Source: Thalassospira lucentensis (GTDB lineage: Bacteria > Pseudomonadota > Alphaproteobacteria > Rhodospirillales > Thalassospiraceae). Taken from it: DNA of 64,000 nt. Each line of letters opens with the position of its first letter. Positions within the stretch are counted from its first letter, which is position 1. The stretch lies in NCBI RefSeq assembly GCF_011806425.1, contig NZ_JAATOV010000003.1:310001-374000 (forward strand). The letters are read 5' to 3'. Made by a program: the position numbers and the translations under genes. Shown in pieces: positions 18,120-26,462 of this stretch. The notes beneath the pieces were generated by a model that was given only the letters and a program-made list of their open reading frames with translations, ran no database searches and had not been told where the DNA came from.

Positions 18120-19094
18120 ATGGCAGCGCGGTCGGGGGAATTTGATCTGATCGCGCGCCATTTTGCGCCCATCGCGCAACGTGATCCTGCGGCATTGTCG
18201 CTTCAAGATGATGCCGCGATCTTTTCCCCGCCAGAAGGCTGCGAAGTTGTCGTGACCACCGATGCGTTGGTTGCTGACGTTCATTTTCGCAGCGAAGACG
18301 CCCCCGAACTGATCGCTAAAAAGGTTCTTGGTGTGAACCTGTCAGATTTGGCAGCCATGGGCGCAAAGCCCGGTGGCGTGGTTTTGACCGCGGGCTATGG
18401 TCCCGATATTTCCGAAGACTGGATCAAACGTTTCGCCGCAGGATTTGGCGAAGATTGCCAAACCTATTTGGTGTCGCTGATGGGCGGGGATACGGTCGGC
18501 ACCCCCGGGCCGACATTTTTTAGCCTGACGGCGTTTGGCTATGTGTTTGCGGGCCGTGCGCTCCGCCGTGACGCGGCAAAGCCCGGTGACGTTTTGGCAG
18601 TAACCGGGACATTGGGCGACGGGGCACTTGGATTGGCGGTGTTGCAGGGCAAAATTACCGATCTTGATCCGCACGCCAGCGATTACCTGAAAGACCATTA
18701 TTGGGTACCACGACCACGATTGGATATCGGGCAAGCATTGGTTGCGACCAACATGCGGTTTGCCGCGATGGATATCTCAGATGGGTTGGCGGGTGATTGC
18801 CGCAAAATATGCACGGCATCTGGTGTCGGTATGCAGATTGACCAAAGCGCCATTCCGCTTTCACCCGCCGCCGCACAGCTTATCGCGCAAGATGAAGCAT
18901 ATTGGCAGACCATTCTTGCCGGCGGTGATGATTATGAACTTTTGATCGCGGGCGCGCCCGACGATATCGCCGCATTGGGGGATCAGGTTACGGTGATTGG
19001 CCAGATTACCGATAAGGCCGGGCAGGTGGATTTGATTGGCTCGGATGGCAAAATGGCCGAACTCGCGCCAGGCGGGTTCGACCATTTTCGATAA
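18120..19094 (+). CDS. thiL: Thiamine-monophosphate kinase
   Basis: A 324-residue enzyme that phosphorylates thiamine monophosphate to the diphosphate cofactor. Visible are GEFDLIARHFAP at the N-terminus, QDDAAIF, TTDALVADVHF, LGVNLSDLAAMGAKP and GGDDYELL, all ThiL landmarks for Mg-ATP and substrate binding. The ATG at 18120 follows the nusB stop by one base. A longer frame from 18060 would overlap nusB by about 60 bases and is unlikely. Confidence 0.95.
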   Translation: MAARSGEFDLIARHFAPIAQRDPAALSLQDDAAIFSPPEGCEVVVTTDALVADVHFRSEDAPELIAKKVLGVNLSDLAAMGAKPGGVVLTAGYGPDISEDWIKRFAAGFGEDCQTYLVSLMGGDTVGTPGPTFFSLTAFGYVFAGRALRRDAAKPGDVLAVTGTLGDGALGLAVLQGKITDLDPHASDYLKDHYWVPRPRLDIGQALVATNMRFAAMDISDGLAGDCRKICTASGVGMQIDQSAIPLSPAAAQLIAQDEAYWQTILAGGDDYELLIAGAPDDIAALGDQVTVIGQITDKAGQVDLIGSDGKMAELAPGGFDHFR

Positions 19095-19123
19095 AATCTG
19101 ATTTCTTGACTGTTTAGGCTGGG

Positions 19124-19573
19124 TTACTTGTTCTCGCTAAAGCGGCCAAGGTTGCCAAACAGCTGCTGCAGAATGGTCATTTCACGACCTTCTGTCGGCG
19201 TCACACGATCTGACGGAATAACGGGTTTGCCGTCTTCGAGGTCATATTGGCTTAGGATGTCGACGCGGTTTGACTTGTCAAAGCTGACGAGAACAATTTG
19301 ACGTTCGACGGTTTCCGGTGCGAAGAAGGCAACGGTTTCCTTCCTGCTGGAAATGTACAGCCACACATTTTCGTCGAATGCGGCGACGGTGGAGGGAGAC
19401 CCCAAAATGTCGGTGACATCGCCCTTGGTCGATTCTCCGACCTTGATCTGTTCAAGCATTTCTGGTTCCGGCGCGTTACCGCGCGTCGCAACTCGGGGAC
19501 TGCAAGCCGATACGTACAGGACTGCCAGTCCTGCCAGCATCATCAGGGGAATGCGTAGAGTTTTATTGTGCAT
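19124..19573 (-). CDS. bamE: Outer membrane assembly lipoprotein BamE (SmpA/OmlA)
   Basis: Small lipoprotein of about 149 residues in the BAM complex, which inserts beta-barrel proteins into the outer membrane. It has a lipoprotein signal peptide with the lipobox VSAC (cysteine near residue 24), followed by the BamE fold: EMLEQIKVGESTKGDVTDILGSPS and WLYISSRKE. The ATG at 19573 has GGTGAG upstream; a GTG nine bases earlier is the alternative. It reads convergently toward thiL and divergently from the next gene. Confidence 0.93.
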   Translation of the reverse strand: MHNKTLRIPLMMLAGLAVLYVSACSPRVATRGNAPEPEMLEQIKVGESTKGDVTDILGSPSTVAAFDENVWLYISSRKETVAFFAPETVERQIVLVSFDKSNRVDILSQYDLEDGKPVIPSDRVTPTEGREMTILQQLFGNLGRFSENK

Positions 19574-19737
19574 GAAGCTCACCAGAGCGACCCTCTTATT
19601 GAAACCAAACCGGAATTGCCTTGAGTTTCTGCGCGATGCGCATGATATTGCCGGGCAATGTTTGGGGCAAATGCGCCCCTAAAGATTTACGGCATTCTGC
19701 GTGCCACGACAGGAATGTCAACGAAGGAGTGTTACTG

Positions 19738-20286
19738 TTGTTTGGATGGCTTAAGAAAAAAGACCGCAAGCATGCGTCTGCGGTTGATCTTTACACCGCA
19801 ATGGTCACCCAGGCGCGCCAACCTGAATTTTATTCAAAGCTGGGCGTCGCCGATACGAAAGAAGGCCGCTTTGACCTTATTTTGGTCCATGCCTTTATCC
19901 TGTTTCGCCGCCTGAAGGCGGAAGATGGCGACAAGGATTTGGCCCAAGAAGTGTTTGACGTGATGTTTGCCGATCTTGATCAGAACATGCGCGAAATGGG
20001 CATTGGCGATGTTGGCATTTTAAAGCGTATTCGAAAAATGTCGGACTCCTACCACGGTCGGATCGTTGCATACGAAGAAGGCATGCAAAGTGGTGCCGCA
20101 GAACTTGCCGCGGCTTTGGACCGCAATCTTTATGCCGATACCGACGTGCGTGACGAACAATTGATGGCAGTGGTCGGTTATGTGCATGACGCCCTGACCC
20201 TGCTTGAACAACAAACCCTATCAGAGATACAAAACGGCAAAGTGCGTTTCCCGGATGTGCCGGTGCCTGCCGTAACCACACCGTAA
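19738..20286 (+). CDS. Ubiquinol-cytochrome c chaperone (CBP3/UQCC1 family)
   Basis: A 182-residue protein with the CBP3-type core: DLYTAMVTQARQPEFYSKLGV, then RFDLILVHAFILFRRL and AQEVFDVMFADLDQNMREMGIGD. The family assists assembly of cytochrome b in the bc1 complex. A TTG at 19738 is the likely start because GAAGGAG lies eight bases upstream; no ATG fits the conserved N-terminus. The position next to bamE and yceD is common in alphaproteobacteria. Confidence 0.88.
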   Translation: MFGWLKKKDRKHASAVDLYTAMVTQARQPEFYSKLGVADTKEGRFDLILVHAFILFRRLKAEDGDKDLAQEVFDVMFADLDQNMREMGIGDVGILKRIRKMSDSYHGRIVAYEEGMQSGAAELAAALDRNLYADTDVRDEQLMAVVGYVHDALTLLEQQTLSEIQNGKVRFPDVPVPAVTTP

Positions 20287-20305
20287 TTGAAAAAGAGTTT
20301 TCTAA

Positions 20306-20884
20306 ATGTCTAAGAACGTAACCCCGGAATTTTCGCGCATCGTGAACACCGATGAGCAGGTTGGAAAAAAAGAAAAACTGACCATCAAAGCCAGCGAGAA
20401 AGAGTGCGCTGCACTGGCCAAGCGTTTTGAGCTGATCTCAATTGATAGCCTTCAGGCTGATTTGACGATCCTTGTGGCGTCTAACGGCGAAGTCACCGTG
20501 CGTGGCCCGATGCAAGCTGATATCGTTCAGCGTTGCGTCACGACCCTTGATCCTGTGCCTGAAAAGGTTGAAGACGACGTTGAAGTCCTGTTTTCACCGC
20601 ATGTGTCCGAAGATGATCTTCCGTCGAACCCGGACGACCTTGAAGACCTGTCAGAAGATGAATTGATGGCACTTTTGGATCAGCCAGAGCCGTTGGTTGA
20701 TGGCAAAATCGATGTTGGCGAAGTTGTCGCACAGTTTCTTGCAGTTGCCATGGACCCGTATCCGCGCAAAGAAGGTGCAGAACTGCCCGAAGCCGTTTTG
20801 GTTGAGGAAGAAGCCGAAGAAGAGCGCCCAAATCCGTTTGCCAAGCTTGCTGGTCTTAAAGAAAAGCTTGAAAAGAAGGACTAA
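20306..20884 (+). CDS. YceD/DUF177 family protein
   Basis: An acidic 192-residue protein of the DUF177 family, whose members are linked to accumulation of 23S rRNA (YceD in E. coli). Segments seen are GPMQADIVQRCVTTLDPVP near the middle, then a long acidic stretch, VDVGEVVAQFLAVAMDPYPRKEG-like, and FAKLAGLKEKLEKKD at the C-terminus. The usual CxxC of some YceD proteins is not present; a single Cys lies in QRCVTTLDP. It sits just upstream of plsX as in many alphaproteobacteria. No rpmF (L32) gene is found between them. Confidence 0.85.
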   Translation: MSKNVTPEFSRIVNTDEQVGKKEKLTIKASEKECAALAKRFELISIDSLQADLTILVASNGEVTVRGPMQADIVQRCVTTLDPVPEKVEDDVEVLFSPHVSEDDLPSNPDDLEDLSEDELMALLDQPEPLVDGKIDVGEVVAQFLAVAMDPYPRKEGAELPEAVLVEEEAEEERPNPFAKLAGLKEKLEKKD

Positions 20885-20904
20885 TCTTCTTGGTCTCTAA
20901 GATC

Positions 20905-20919
20905 TGACACGACGTGTCA
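20905..20919. promoter_or_regulatory. 15-base palindrome between yceD and plsX
   Basis: TGACACG - A - CGTGTCA, perfect over seven bases per arm. The form suits a dimeric repressor site, possibly acting on plsX-fabH. The regulator is unknown. Confidence 0.45.
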
Positions 20920-20925
20920 CTTGGG

Positions 20926-20945
20926 ATGCCGGTCTTTACCGGCAT
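20926..20945 (+). terminator. Hairpin after yceD, possible terminator
   Basis: ATGCCGGT - CTTT - ACCGGCAT followed by TTCACTTTTA. The downstream T stretch is interrupted, so termination is probably partial. Confidence 0.55.
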
Positions 20946-20977
20946 TTCACTTTTATGAAATACAGTGCGGGCGGGTT

Positions 20978-21121
20978 ATGCTGGTAAGGTTAGCTCGGCT
21001 TGCGTGCTTTACCTTGTATCTGGTCGCGATTTCCGGTAATTACGGGCGTTCCGGCCAACAGATGACAGGTGCACCTCGCGTTGTGGCCCACCTGCCGGAC
21101 TATCCGGTTCAGATGTTTTAG
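20978..21121 (+). CDS. Doubtful small ORF upstream of plsX
   Basis: A 47-residue frame from an ATG with a weak GGCGGG before it. It has a hydrophobic N-terminal stretch (ARLACFTLYLVAISG) and ends 20 bases before plsX. I recognise no family. It could be a small membrane peptide or a chance frame in a leader; the plsX promoter may lie inside it. Confidence 0.2.
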   Translation: MLVRLARLACFTLYLVAISGNYGRSGQQMTGAPRVVAHLPDYPVQMF

Positions 21122-21141
21122 AACAACCATAAGAGAATACT

Positions 21142-22215
21142 TTGCCTGAACAGGTTTGCATATCACTTGACGCGATGGGCGGAGACCACGCGCCAGAGAT
21201 GGTCGTTGCTGGTGCAGAAATCGCACTTAAGCGGCTCCCTCATCTCAAATTTCTGATGTTTGGCGATGAAGCACGGCTGAAGCCACTTCTTGCCAAATAC
21301 CCAACATTAGAAGCGGTTAGCGAAATCCGCCATGCATCGCAAGAAGTTACAATGGATGACAAGCCGTCCGTCGCGCTGCGTCAACGCCGTGACTCCAGCA
21401 TGCGTCTTGCGATCAATGCAGTTAAAGACGGCAGCGCCCAAGGTGTTATTTCGGCCGGGAACACCGGTGCCTTGATGGCGATGGCAAAATTTGTTCTTAA
21501 AACCGTGCGCGGCATCGACCGTCCGGCGATTGCAACCTATATGCCGACCCAGCGTGGCGAGACCGTCATGCTTGATCTTGGTGCAAACATCGAGTGCGAT
21601 GAAAACAATCTGGTGCAGTTTGCCCTTATGGGCGAAGTGTTTACCCGCATTCTGTTTGGTCTTGAAAAACCGTCGGTCGGCTTGCTGAACGTCGGGATTG
21701 AAGAGCTTAAAGGCAACGAAGCGGTTAAAAAGGCCGCTGTTATTTTGCGTGAAATTGATCTTCCGATCCGCTTTGAAGGCTTTGTCGAGGGCGATGATCT
21801 TGCAAAAGGGACCGTCGACGTCATCGTGACCGATGGCTTTACCGGCAATGTCGCGCTTAAAACCGCCGAGGGTACTGCGCGTCTTTTGGTTCATTTCCTG
21901 CGTGAAACGTTCAAAAGCTCATTCTTTGCCAAGCTAGGCTATCTGCTTGCCCGTCGTTCGCTTCAGCGTTTCCGCGACCGGATGGATCCGCGCCGCTATA
22001 ACGGTGCGATGTTGCTTGGCCTGAATGGTATTGCTGTTAAAAGCCACGGCGGAACAGATGCACTTGGTTTTTCAAATGCAATTGGCGTTTGCCATGATTT
22101 GATTGTCAATAAACTCAATGACAGCATCAAAGATGAGCTTGCTGCTTTTGAACAGGCGATGTCTGGCAAAACAGTAGAAGAAATTGCCGGTTCTGCTGTT
22201 CAAGCCGACGAATAA
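21142..22215 (+). CDS. plsX: Phosphate acyltransferase PlsX
   Basis: A 357-residue peripheral membrane enzyme making acyl phosphate from acyl-ACP for phospholipid synthesis. The N-terminus ISLDAMGGDHAPEMVVAGA is the PlsX signature, with SAGNTGALMAMAKF and DGFTGNVALKTAEG further on. The start is TTG at 21142 with AAGAGAA upstream; the conserved motif begins within a few residues. It is the first gene of the plsX-fabH pair. Confidence 0.95.
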   Translation: MPEQVCISLDAMGGDHAPEMVVAGAEIALKRLPHLKFLMFGDEARLKPLLAKYPTLEAVSEIRHASQEVTMDDKPSVALRQRRDSSMRLAINAVKDGSAQGVISAGNTGALMAMAKFVLKTVRGIDRPAIATYMPTQRGETVMLDLGANIECDENNLVQFALMGEVFTRILFGLEKPSVGLLNVGIEELKGNEAVKKAAVILREIDLPIRFEGFVEGDDLAKGTVDVIVTDGFTGNVALKTAEGTARLLVHFLRETFKSSFFAKLGYLLARRSLQRFRDRMDPRRYNGAMLLGLNGIAVKSHGGTDALGFSNAIGVCHDLIVNKLNDSIKDELAAFEQAMSGKTVEEIAGSAVQADE

Positions 22216-22253
22216 ATTCAACAAAATATTAGAAAGCTGGTGGTCCCCACATC

Positions 22254-23225
22254 ATGACAGTTCGTTCTCGCATTATTGGTTGCGGCTCATACCTTCCTGC
22301 CAACGTTTTAACCAATGATGAGCTGGCAAAGCGCGTCGATACATCAGATGAATGGATTGTTGCGCGTACAGGTATTCGCCAACGCCATATCGCCGCTGAC
22401 GATCAAACCACCAGCGATCTCGCCTTTGAAGCGGCCCAGCGCGCGATGGAACATGCGGGTGTAACCGCCGATGACATTGATCTGATCATTGTCGCAACGG
22501 CGACCCCGGATAACACATTCCCGGCAACCGCGACCAAGGTTCAGAACCGTCTTGGCGTTAATGGCTTTGCCTTTGACGTTCAGGCCGTGTGTTCGGGCTT
22601 TATCTATGGTTTGACGACGGCGGATATGTATATCCGCAACGGACAGGCCAAGACCGCCCTTGTGATTGGCGCTGAGACCTTCTCGCGTATCCTCGATTGG
22701 GAAGATCGCCGAACCTGCGTTTTGTTTGGTGACGGGGCAGGGGCCGTGGTTGTCCAGGGTGTCGAAGGCAATGGCACGATCGAAGATCAAGGCATTCTTG
22801 CCAGCCGCCTGCATTCAGACGGCAGCAAATATGAACTTCTGTATGTTGACGGTGGCCCATCGGCAACCCAGACGGTCGGGCATTTGCGTATGGAAGGCAA
22901 AGAAGTCTTCCGTCATGCGGTTACCAACCTTGCTGGTGTGATCCGCGAGGTTCTAGCTGATACTGGGCTCGAGTCTGCGGATATCGATTGGCTGGTGCCC
23001 CATCAGGCCAACCGTCGTATCCTTGATAGCACGGCCAAAAAGTTTGGTATTTCGCCAGAAAAGGTCGTGGTTACGGTGGATCGTCACGCAAACACTTCAG
23101 CCGCGTCTATTCCATTAGCACTGGCAGAAGCCGTGCATGATGGGCGAATCAACCGTGGTGATATCGTTGTGCTTGAGGCCATGGGTGGTGGATTTACTTG
23201 GGGTGCGTCGCTGGTTCGGTGGTAA
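22254..23225 (+). CDS. fabH: Beta-ketoacyl-ACP synthase III
   Basis: A 323-residue initiating condensing enzyme of fatty-acid synthesis, joining acetyl-CoA with malonyl-ACP. The catalytic triad is Cys113 in [10 protein letters not shown], a His in [11 protein letters not shown] and an Asn in [26 protein letters not shown] at the C-terminus is typical. The ribosome-binding site is weak. It follows plsX by 38 bases. Confidence 0.97.
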   Translation: MTVRSRIIGCGSYLPANVLTNDELAKRVDTSDEWIVARTGIRQRHIAADDQTTSDLAFEAAQRAMEHAGVTADDIDLIIVATATPDNTFPATATKVQNRLGVNGFAFDVQAVCSGFIYGLTTADMYIRNGQAKTALVIGAETFSRILDWEDRRTCVLFGDGAGAVVVQGVEGNGTIEDQGILASRLHSDGSKYELLYVDGGPSATQTVGHLRMEGKEVFRHAVTNLAGVIREVLADTGLESADIDWLVPHQANRRILDSTAKKFGISPEKVVVTVDRHANTSAASIPLALAEAVHDGRINRGDIVVLEAMGGGFTWGASLVRW

Positions 23226-23383
23226 AATTACTGCTGTAATGTTTGCGATTGGGCGGAAAAGCACGCCATTTCCTTAAAAATCACAACATTCCGCCTTAAA
23301 GCAGTGTATCCTGTTGATATTGACTGATTTCGCCACCAGATATAACCCTGTGTATAAATCCCGAAATAAGGAGGCGGCCTGTT

Positions 23384-23674
23384 ATGTCGGAAACAACGAT
23401 TACCCGTGCGGATCTCGCTGAAGCCGTTTATCAGGAAGTAGGTCTGTCGCGGAATGAGTCCGCCCAGCTGCTTGAAACTGTACTTGACGAAATTTCGTCC
23501 GCGCTGATCAAAGAAGAAGTCGTAAAGATTTCCTCGTTTGGAAGCTTCTCTGTCCGTCAGAAAGGACAGCGTATCGGACGTAACCCGAAAACGGGTGACG
23601 AAGTGCCAATTTTGCCACGGAAGGTTCTTGTGTTCCGCCCGTCGCAGGTGCTGAAGGCCCGCATTAACGCTTAA
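23384..23674 (+). CDS. ihfA: Integration host factor subunit alpha
   Basis: A 96-residue DNA-bending protein of the HU/IHF family, pairing with IhfB. The beta-arm segment [25 protein letters not shown] carries the intercalating proline. A strong AAGGAGG lies ahead of the ATG. The 158-base gap after fabH contains a TATAAC box with a poorly spaced TTGACT, so an own promoter is likely. IHF would also support sigma-54 promoters served by NtrC elsewhere in this window. Confidence 0.95.
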   Translation: MSETTITRADLAEAVYQEVGLSRNESAQLLETVLDEISSALIKEEVVKISSFGSFSVRQKGQRIGRNPKTGDEVPILPRKVLVFRPSQVLKARINA

Positions 23675-23685
23675 GAAAAGAAGTC

Positions 23686-24156
23686 ATGAAAACGAACTTG
23701 GGGGCTGCGGCGGGAACATCCCGCCGGACAGCAAAGTCTGACTCTGCCTTTCGCACAATTAGCGAGGCAGCAAAAGAACTTGGTCTTCAACAGCATGTGT
23801 TGCGATTTTGGGAATCCAAGTTTCCTCAAATCCAGCCGATGAAACGGGCAGGCGGGCGCCGCTATTATCGCCCGGAGGATATCGAGTTCCTCGCCAGTAT
23901 TCGTACGCTTTTGCATGATCAGGGCTTCACCATCAAAGGTGTTCAAAAGCTGCTTGATCAGAACAAGGGCAAGTTGCCTGGTGAAATCACGGTGAATGCC
24001 GCCGAGGTCGAGCCGGTTGACCGCGTTGGTTTGCAACCTGGTGTCGCGCAGAGTTCTGGCGTTGATAAAGCGGCACTTGGGTCCGTTTTGGGTGAATTGC
24101 AGGAGCTGCAAGTCATCCTTCACGATGGTCTGAACGACATCAAAAAAAATCCATAA
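23686..24156 (+). CDS. MerR-family transcriptional regulator
   Basis: A 156-residue regulator. The N-terminal winged helix is [31 protein letters not shown] with [21 protein letters not shown], a clear MerR DNA-binding pattern. There are no metal-binding cysteines at the C-terminus, which instead runs [20 protein letters not shown], a probable dimer helix. It starts 12 bases after ihfA, the conserved ihfA-merR arrangement of alpha- and gammaproteobacteria. Its target is unknown. Confidence 0.9.
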   Translation: MKTNLGAAAGTSRRTAKSDSAFRTISEAAKELGLQQHVLRFWESKFPQIQPMKRAGGRRYYRPEDIEFLASIRTLLHDQGFTIKGVQKLLDQNKGKLPGEITVNAAEVEPVDRVGLQPGVAQSSGVDKAALGSVLGELQELQVILHDGLNDIKKNP

Positions 24157-24161
24157 AAATC

Positions 24162-24217
24162 ATTTGCGTCTTTGGCGCCGCGCGGCTATTTATCGAGCCG
24201 CGCCAAAGAGCGCAAAT
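24162..24217 (+). terminator. Long inverted repeat between merR and tRNA-Pro
   Basis: The arms run ATTTGCG-TCTTTGGCG and CGCCAAAGAGCGCAAAT, pairing over 16 bases with one bulge, with a further CGGCT/AGCCG inside. No T run follows. It may end the merR transcript or form part of the tRNA precursor leader, since the tRNA starts seven bases later. Confidence 0.55.
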
Positions 24218-24224
24218 ATACGGT

Positions 24225-24301
24225 CGGAGCGTGGCGCAGCCTGGTAGCGCACCTGCATGGGGTGCAGGGGGTCGGAGGTTCGAATCCTCTCGCTCCGACC
24301 A
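24225..24301 (+). tRNA. tRNA-Pro (anticodon GGG)
   Basis: A 77-base cloverleaf. The acceptor arms are CGGAGCG and CGCTCCG with ACCA encoded at the end. The anticodon stem CCTGC/GCAGG encloses loop ATGGGGT, giving anticodon GGG. The T arm is GGAGG-TTCGAAT-CCTCT (one G-T pair). No integrase or attachment repeat follows it. Confidence 0.97.
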
Positions 24302-24358
24302 ATATTTTCCCCAAACATCTCCTTAAAATCGATATCTGGTGAATTGCGTTGTTATGCC

Positions 24359-24928
24359 TTAGGTGTCTGGCATTAAACGCGACAGTATTGCTATGTCTGC
24401 GTCATCAGTGACCTTGATCAGGATTATTTCACCAGAACGCGGGAAAATGCCCGTCAATGCGGTGATATTGACCTGATGGGTAATCAGGATGGCCTTGCTG
24501 TCTTTTGGAAGGTTTTGAAGCCGTTCCAATACCTGTTGGCTTTGGCGACTTTCCGTATTGGGATTGCGGAAAAATGAGTTCAGTGACGGTTCTTCGATTA
24601 CCGGCCCAAGATTAAGCAATTCTGCGGTTTCAAGGCATCGGCACCACTGGCTGCTGAGGACCTTATCGATTTTGATCCCTTGGTCGCGGATAAGGGCGCC
24701 CGTCGTGCGTGCCTGTGTTTTGCCGACGTCATTGATATTGCGTTGGGTGTTGCAATCATCCAATTTGAAGGCGGCGGGGTCACCGGTTCCCGGTGCAATC
24801 GCATGGCGCATCAAGGCATGAACGCCCGGCTTTGACCATATTTTCCATGGATCTTGATCAGACGCGTGCGCCGTCCGGCCGGCCAGCAGCCCAAGGAAAA
24901 CAAACAACATGATGATGATTGATCGCAT
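24359..24928 (-). CDS. Exported histidine phosphatase family protein
   Basis: A 189-residue protein with a signal peptide (MRSIIIMLFVFLGLLAGRTAHA) and a histidine phosphatase fold. The catalytic motif is ALMRHA, where most members have RHG; SSQWCRCLETAEL and a late AILITHQVNITALTG supply the other conserved Arg and His. It is probably periplasmic and its substrate is unknown. The ATG at 24928 has GGAAG upstream and fits the signal peptide; a longer frame adds eight residues. Confidence 0.85.
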   Translation of the reverse strand: MRSIIIMLFVFLGLLAGRTAHASDQDPWKIWSKPGVHALMRHAIAPGTGDPAAFKLDDCNTQRNINDVGKTQARTTGALIRDQGIKIDKVLSSQWCRCLETAELLNLGPVIEEPSLNSFFRNPNTESRQSQQVLERLQNLPKDSKAILITHQVNITALTGIFPRSGEIILIKVTDDADIAILSRLMPDT

Positions 24929-25019
24929 GACACGCACTTCCGTTAGCGACAAGGGGATACCCTTGATACCGAAAAGCGGGTGGTATGGATCAGTTCTGCC
25001 ATAAATAGCAGGTTACGGC

Positions 25020-25286
25020 TTAGGGGTGTGTTTGGGGTTTGGCATCCTCAGCGGTTACAACCCGGCGTCCTTCGTCTGTTAGCTTACAGATCAGCCAGTC
25101 TGGTTTCACTGGATTATCGAACCAAGGTGCTGCCCAGCCGTGATCAATGCAGCTTTGGACCGTTTTGTCGCCGATTTGTTTGCCATTTTTGTCAAACAGC
25201 GGCAACTTTCCGCCCGGCTGCGTAAGGCCGCGTCGCAGCCAGTTCAATTGGACATCTGTGGGTTTTATATGCTTTTTATCCGTCAT
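25020..25286 (-). CDS. Hypothetical small protein
   Basis: An 88-residue soluble protein beginning MTDKKHIKPTDVQLNWLRRG, with the middle segment TVQSCIDHGWAAPWFDNPVK and LICKLTDEGRRVV near the end. The end looks like the wing of a small winged-helix domain ('..LT.EGR..'), but I recognise no family with confidence. The ATG at 25286 has AGGG upstream; in-frame ATGs at 25328 and 25358 have none. It diverges from cutA by about 90 bases. Confidence 0.6.
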   Translation of the reverse strand: MTDKKHIKPTDVQLNWLRRGLTQPGGKLPLFDKNGKQIGDKTVQSCIDHGWAAPWFDNPVKPDWLICKLTDEGRRVVTAEDAKPQTHP

Positions 25287-25374
25287 CGGCACGCCCTGAA
25301 CGTTATGTATGGGTTGTATCGTAGACATTGGATGCGGATCAGTTTGGCGGATAATCAATTTTGGAGCAATCGGA

Positions 25375-25731
25375 ATGACACCAGATCAATTTCAAGCCAG
25401 TGAAATGTCATTTTTGTATGTGACTGTCCCGGATATGGCGACGGCCCGCTTACTTGCTGGTGGTGCGATTGGTGAAAAGCTTGCGGCATGCGCCAATGTG
25501 TTGCCGCAGATGACAGCCATTTACGAATGGGATGGCGAGATTGAAGAAGAAAGCGAGCTTATCGTGATCTTAAAAACCGCCAAATCAATTGCCCCGGCGC
25601 TGGCAAAGTGGATCGAAGACAATCACCCCTATGAGGTGCCCTGTATTCTTGAGGTGCCATTGGGGCGCGGGAATTCGGGCTATGTCGAATGGCTGCAAAA
25701 GCAGATGGGATCACGATCACGGCCGATGTGA
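25375..25731 (+). CDS. cutA: Divalent-cation tolerance protein CutA
   Basis: A 118-residue trimeric PII-like protein. Signature segments are FLYVTVPDMATARLLAGGAIGEKLAACANVLP and AIYEWDGEIEEESELIVILKT, then HPYEVPCILEVPLGRGNSGYVEWL. The original link to copper tolerance is weak; the biochemical role is unsettled. The ATG at 25375 has GGAG upstream. Confidence 0.93.
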   Translation: MTPDQFQASEMSFLYVTVPDMATARLLAGGAIGEKLAACANVLPQMTAIYEWDGEIEEESELIVILKTAKSIAPALAKWIEDNHPYEVPCILEVPLGRGNSGYVEWLQKQMGSRSRPM

Positions 25732-25794
25732 TTGCATCGCAGCGATTTGCCCCCTAGGATGGCACAAATTTAATCCATTAGGTGACGTATTTTA

Positions 25795-26358
25795 ATGAAC
25801 CATCTGACCAAAATGGCCCTTGAAATGGGGCCATTGATTTTATTCTTTGCCGCGAATGCGACAACCAATTTGATGACGGCGACCGCTGTTTTTGTTGCTG
25901 CTACGGTGATCGCACTTAGCGTGTCTTATGCGATCGCGCGTACCATCCCGATCATGCCGCTGATTGGTGGGGCGTTTGTCATCGTTTTTGGTGGGCTGAC
26001 ACTTTACCTTGATGATGATTTGTTTATCAAAATCAAACCAACCATTGTGAACCTTCTGTTTGCCGCAATCCTGTTTGGCGGTTTGATGGCCGGCAAGCTT
26101 TTCTTAAAGCTGGTTTTGGAAAGCGCGTTTAAGGCAACCGACGAAGGTTGGCGCATTCTGACATGGCGTTGGGCGATCTTTTTCGTGGTTCTGGCCGTGA
26201 TTAACGAAGTGGTCTGGCGCAACTTTTCGACCGACACGTGGGTCGCATTCAAGGTCTGGGGCATCATGCCGCTGACCATGTTGTTTGGAATGGCACAGGT
26301 GCCCGTCTTGATGAAGCATCAGCTTGAAGAAGAAGAGGGCGGTTCCGCACCGTCGTGA
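25795..26358 (+). CDS. yciB: Inner membrane septation protein YciB/IspZ family
   Basis: A 187-residue integral membrane protein with about five hydrophobic helices. The N-terminus [16 protein letters not shown] and the segments [21 protein letters not shown] and [20 protein letters not shown] are typical of YciB/IspZ (septation protein A). It affects septation in some bacteria. A clear terminator follows, separating it from convergent ispDF. Confidence 0.93.
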   Translation: MNHLTKMALEMGPLILFFAANATTNLMTATAVFVAATVIALSVSYAIARTIPIMPLIGGAFVIVFGGLTLYLDDDLFIKIKPTIVNLLFAAILFGGLMAGKLFLKLVLESAFKATDEGWRILTWRWAIFFVVLAVINEVVWRNFSTDTWVAFKVWGIMPLTMLFGMAQVPVLMKHQLEEEEGGSAPS

Positions 26359-26389
26359 CCGGCAACACATAAACGTACCAAGAAATAGA

Positions 26390-26423
26390 AAAGGGCAGGA
26401 TTTTCATCCTGCCCTTGTTTTTG
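26390..26423 (+). terminator. Intrinsic terminator between yciB and ispDF
   Basis: AAGGGCAGGAT - TTTC - ATCCTGCCCTT followed by GTTTTTG; the AA flank also allows use from the ispDF side. Confidence 0.88.
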
Positions 26424-26462
26424 CCTAATGCCTGGAATAACGGGTTGTCTGTCGCAAGTAAG

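Noticed and set aside
24225-24301. Genomic island inserted at tRNA-Pro
   Set aside because: No integrase, direct repeat of the tRNA end or foreign-looking genes follow; neighbours are ordinary chromosomal genes.
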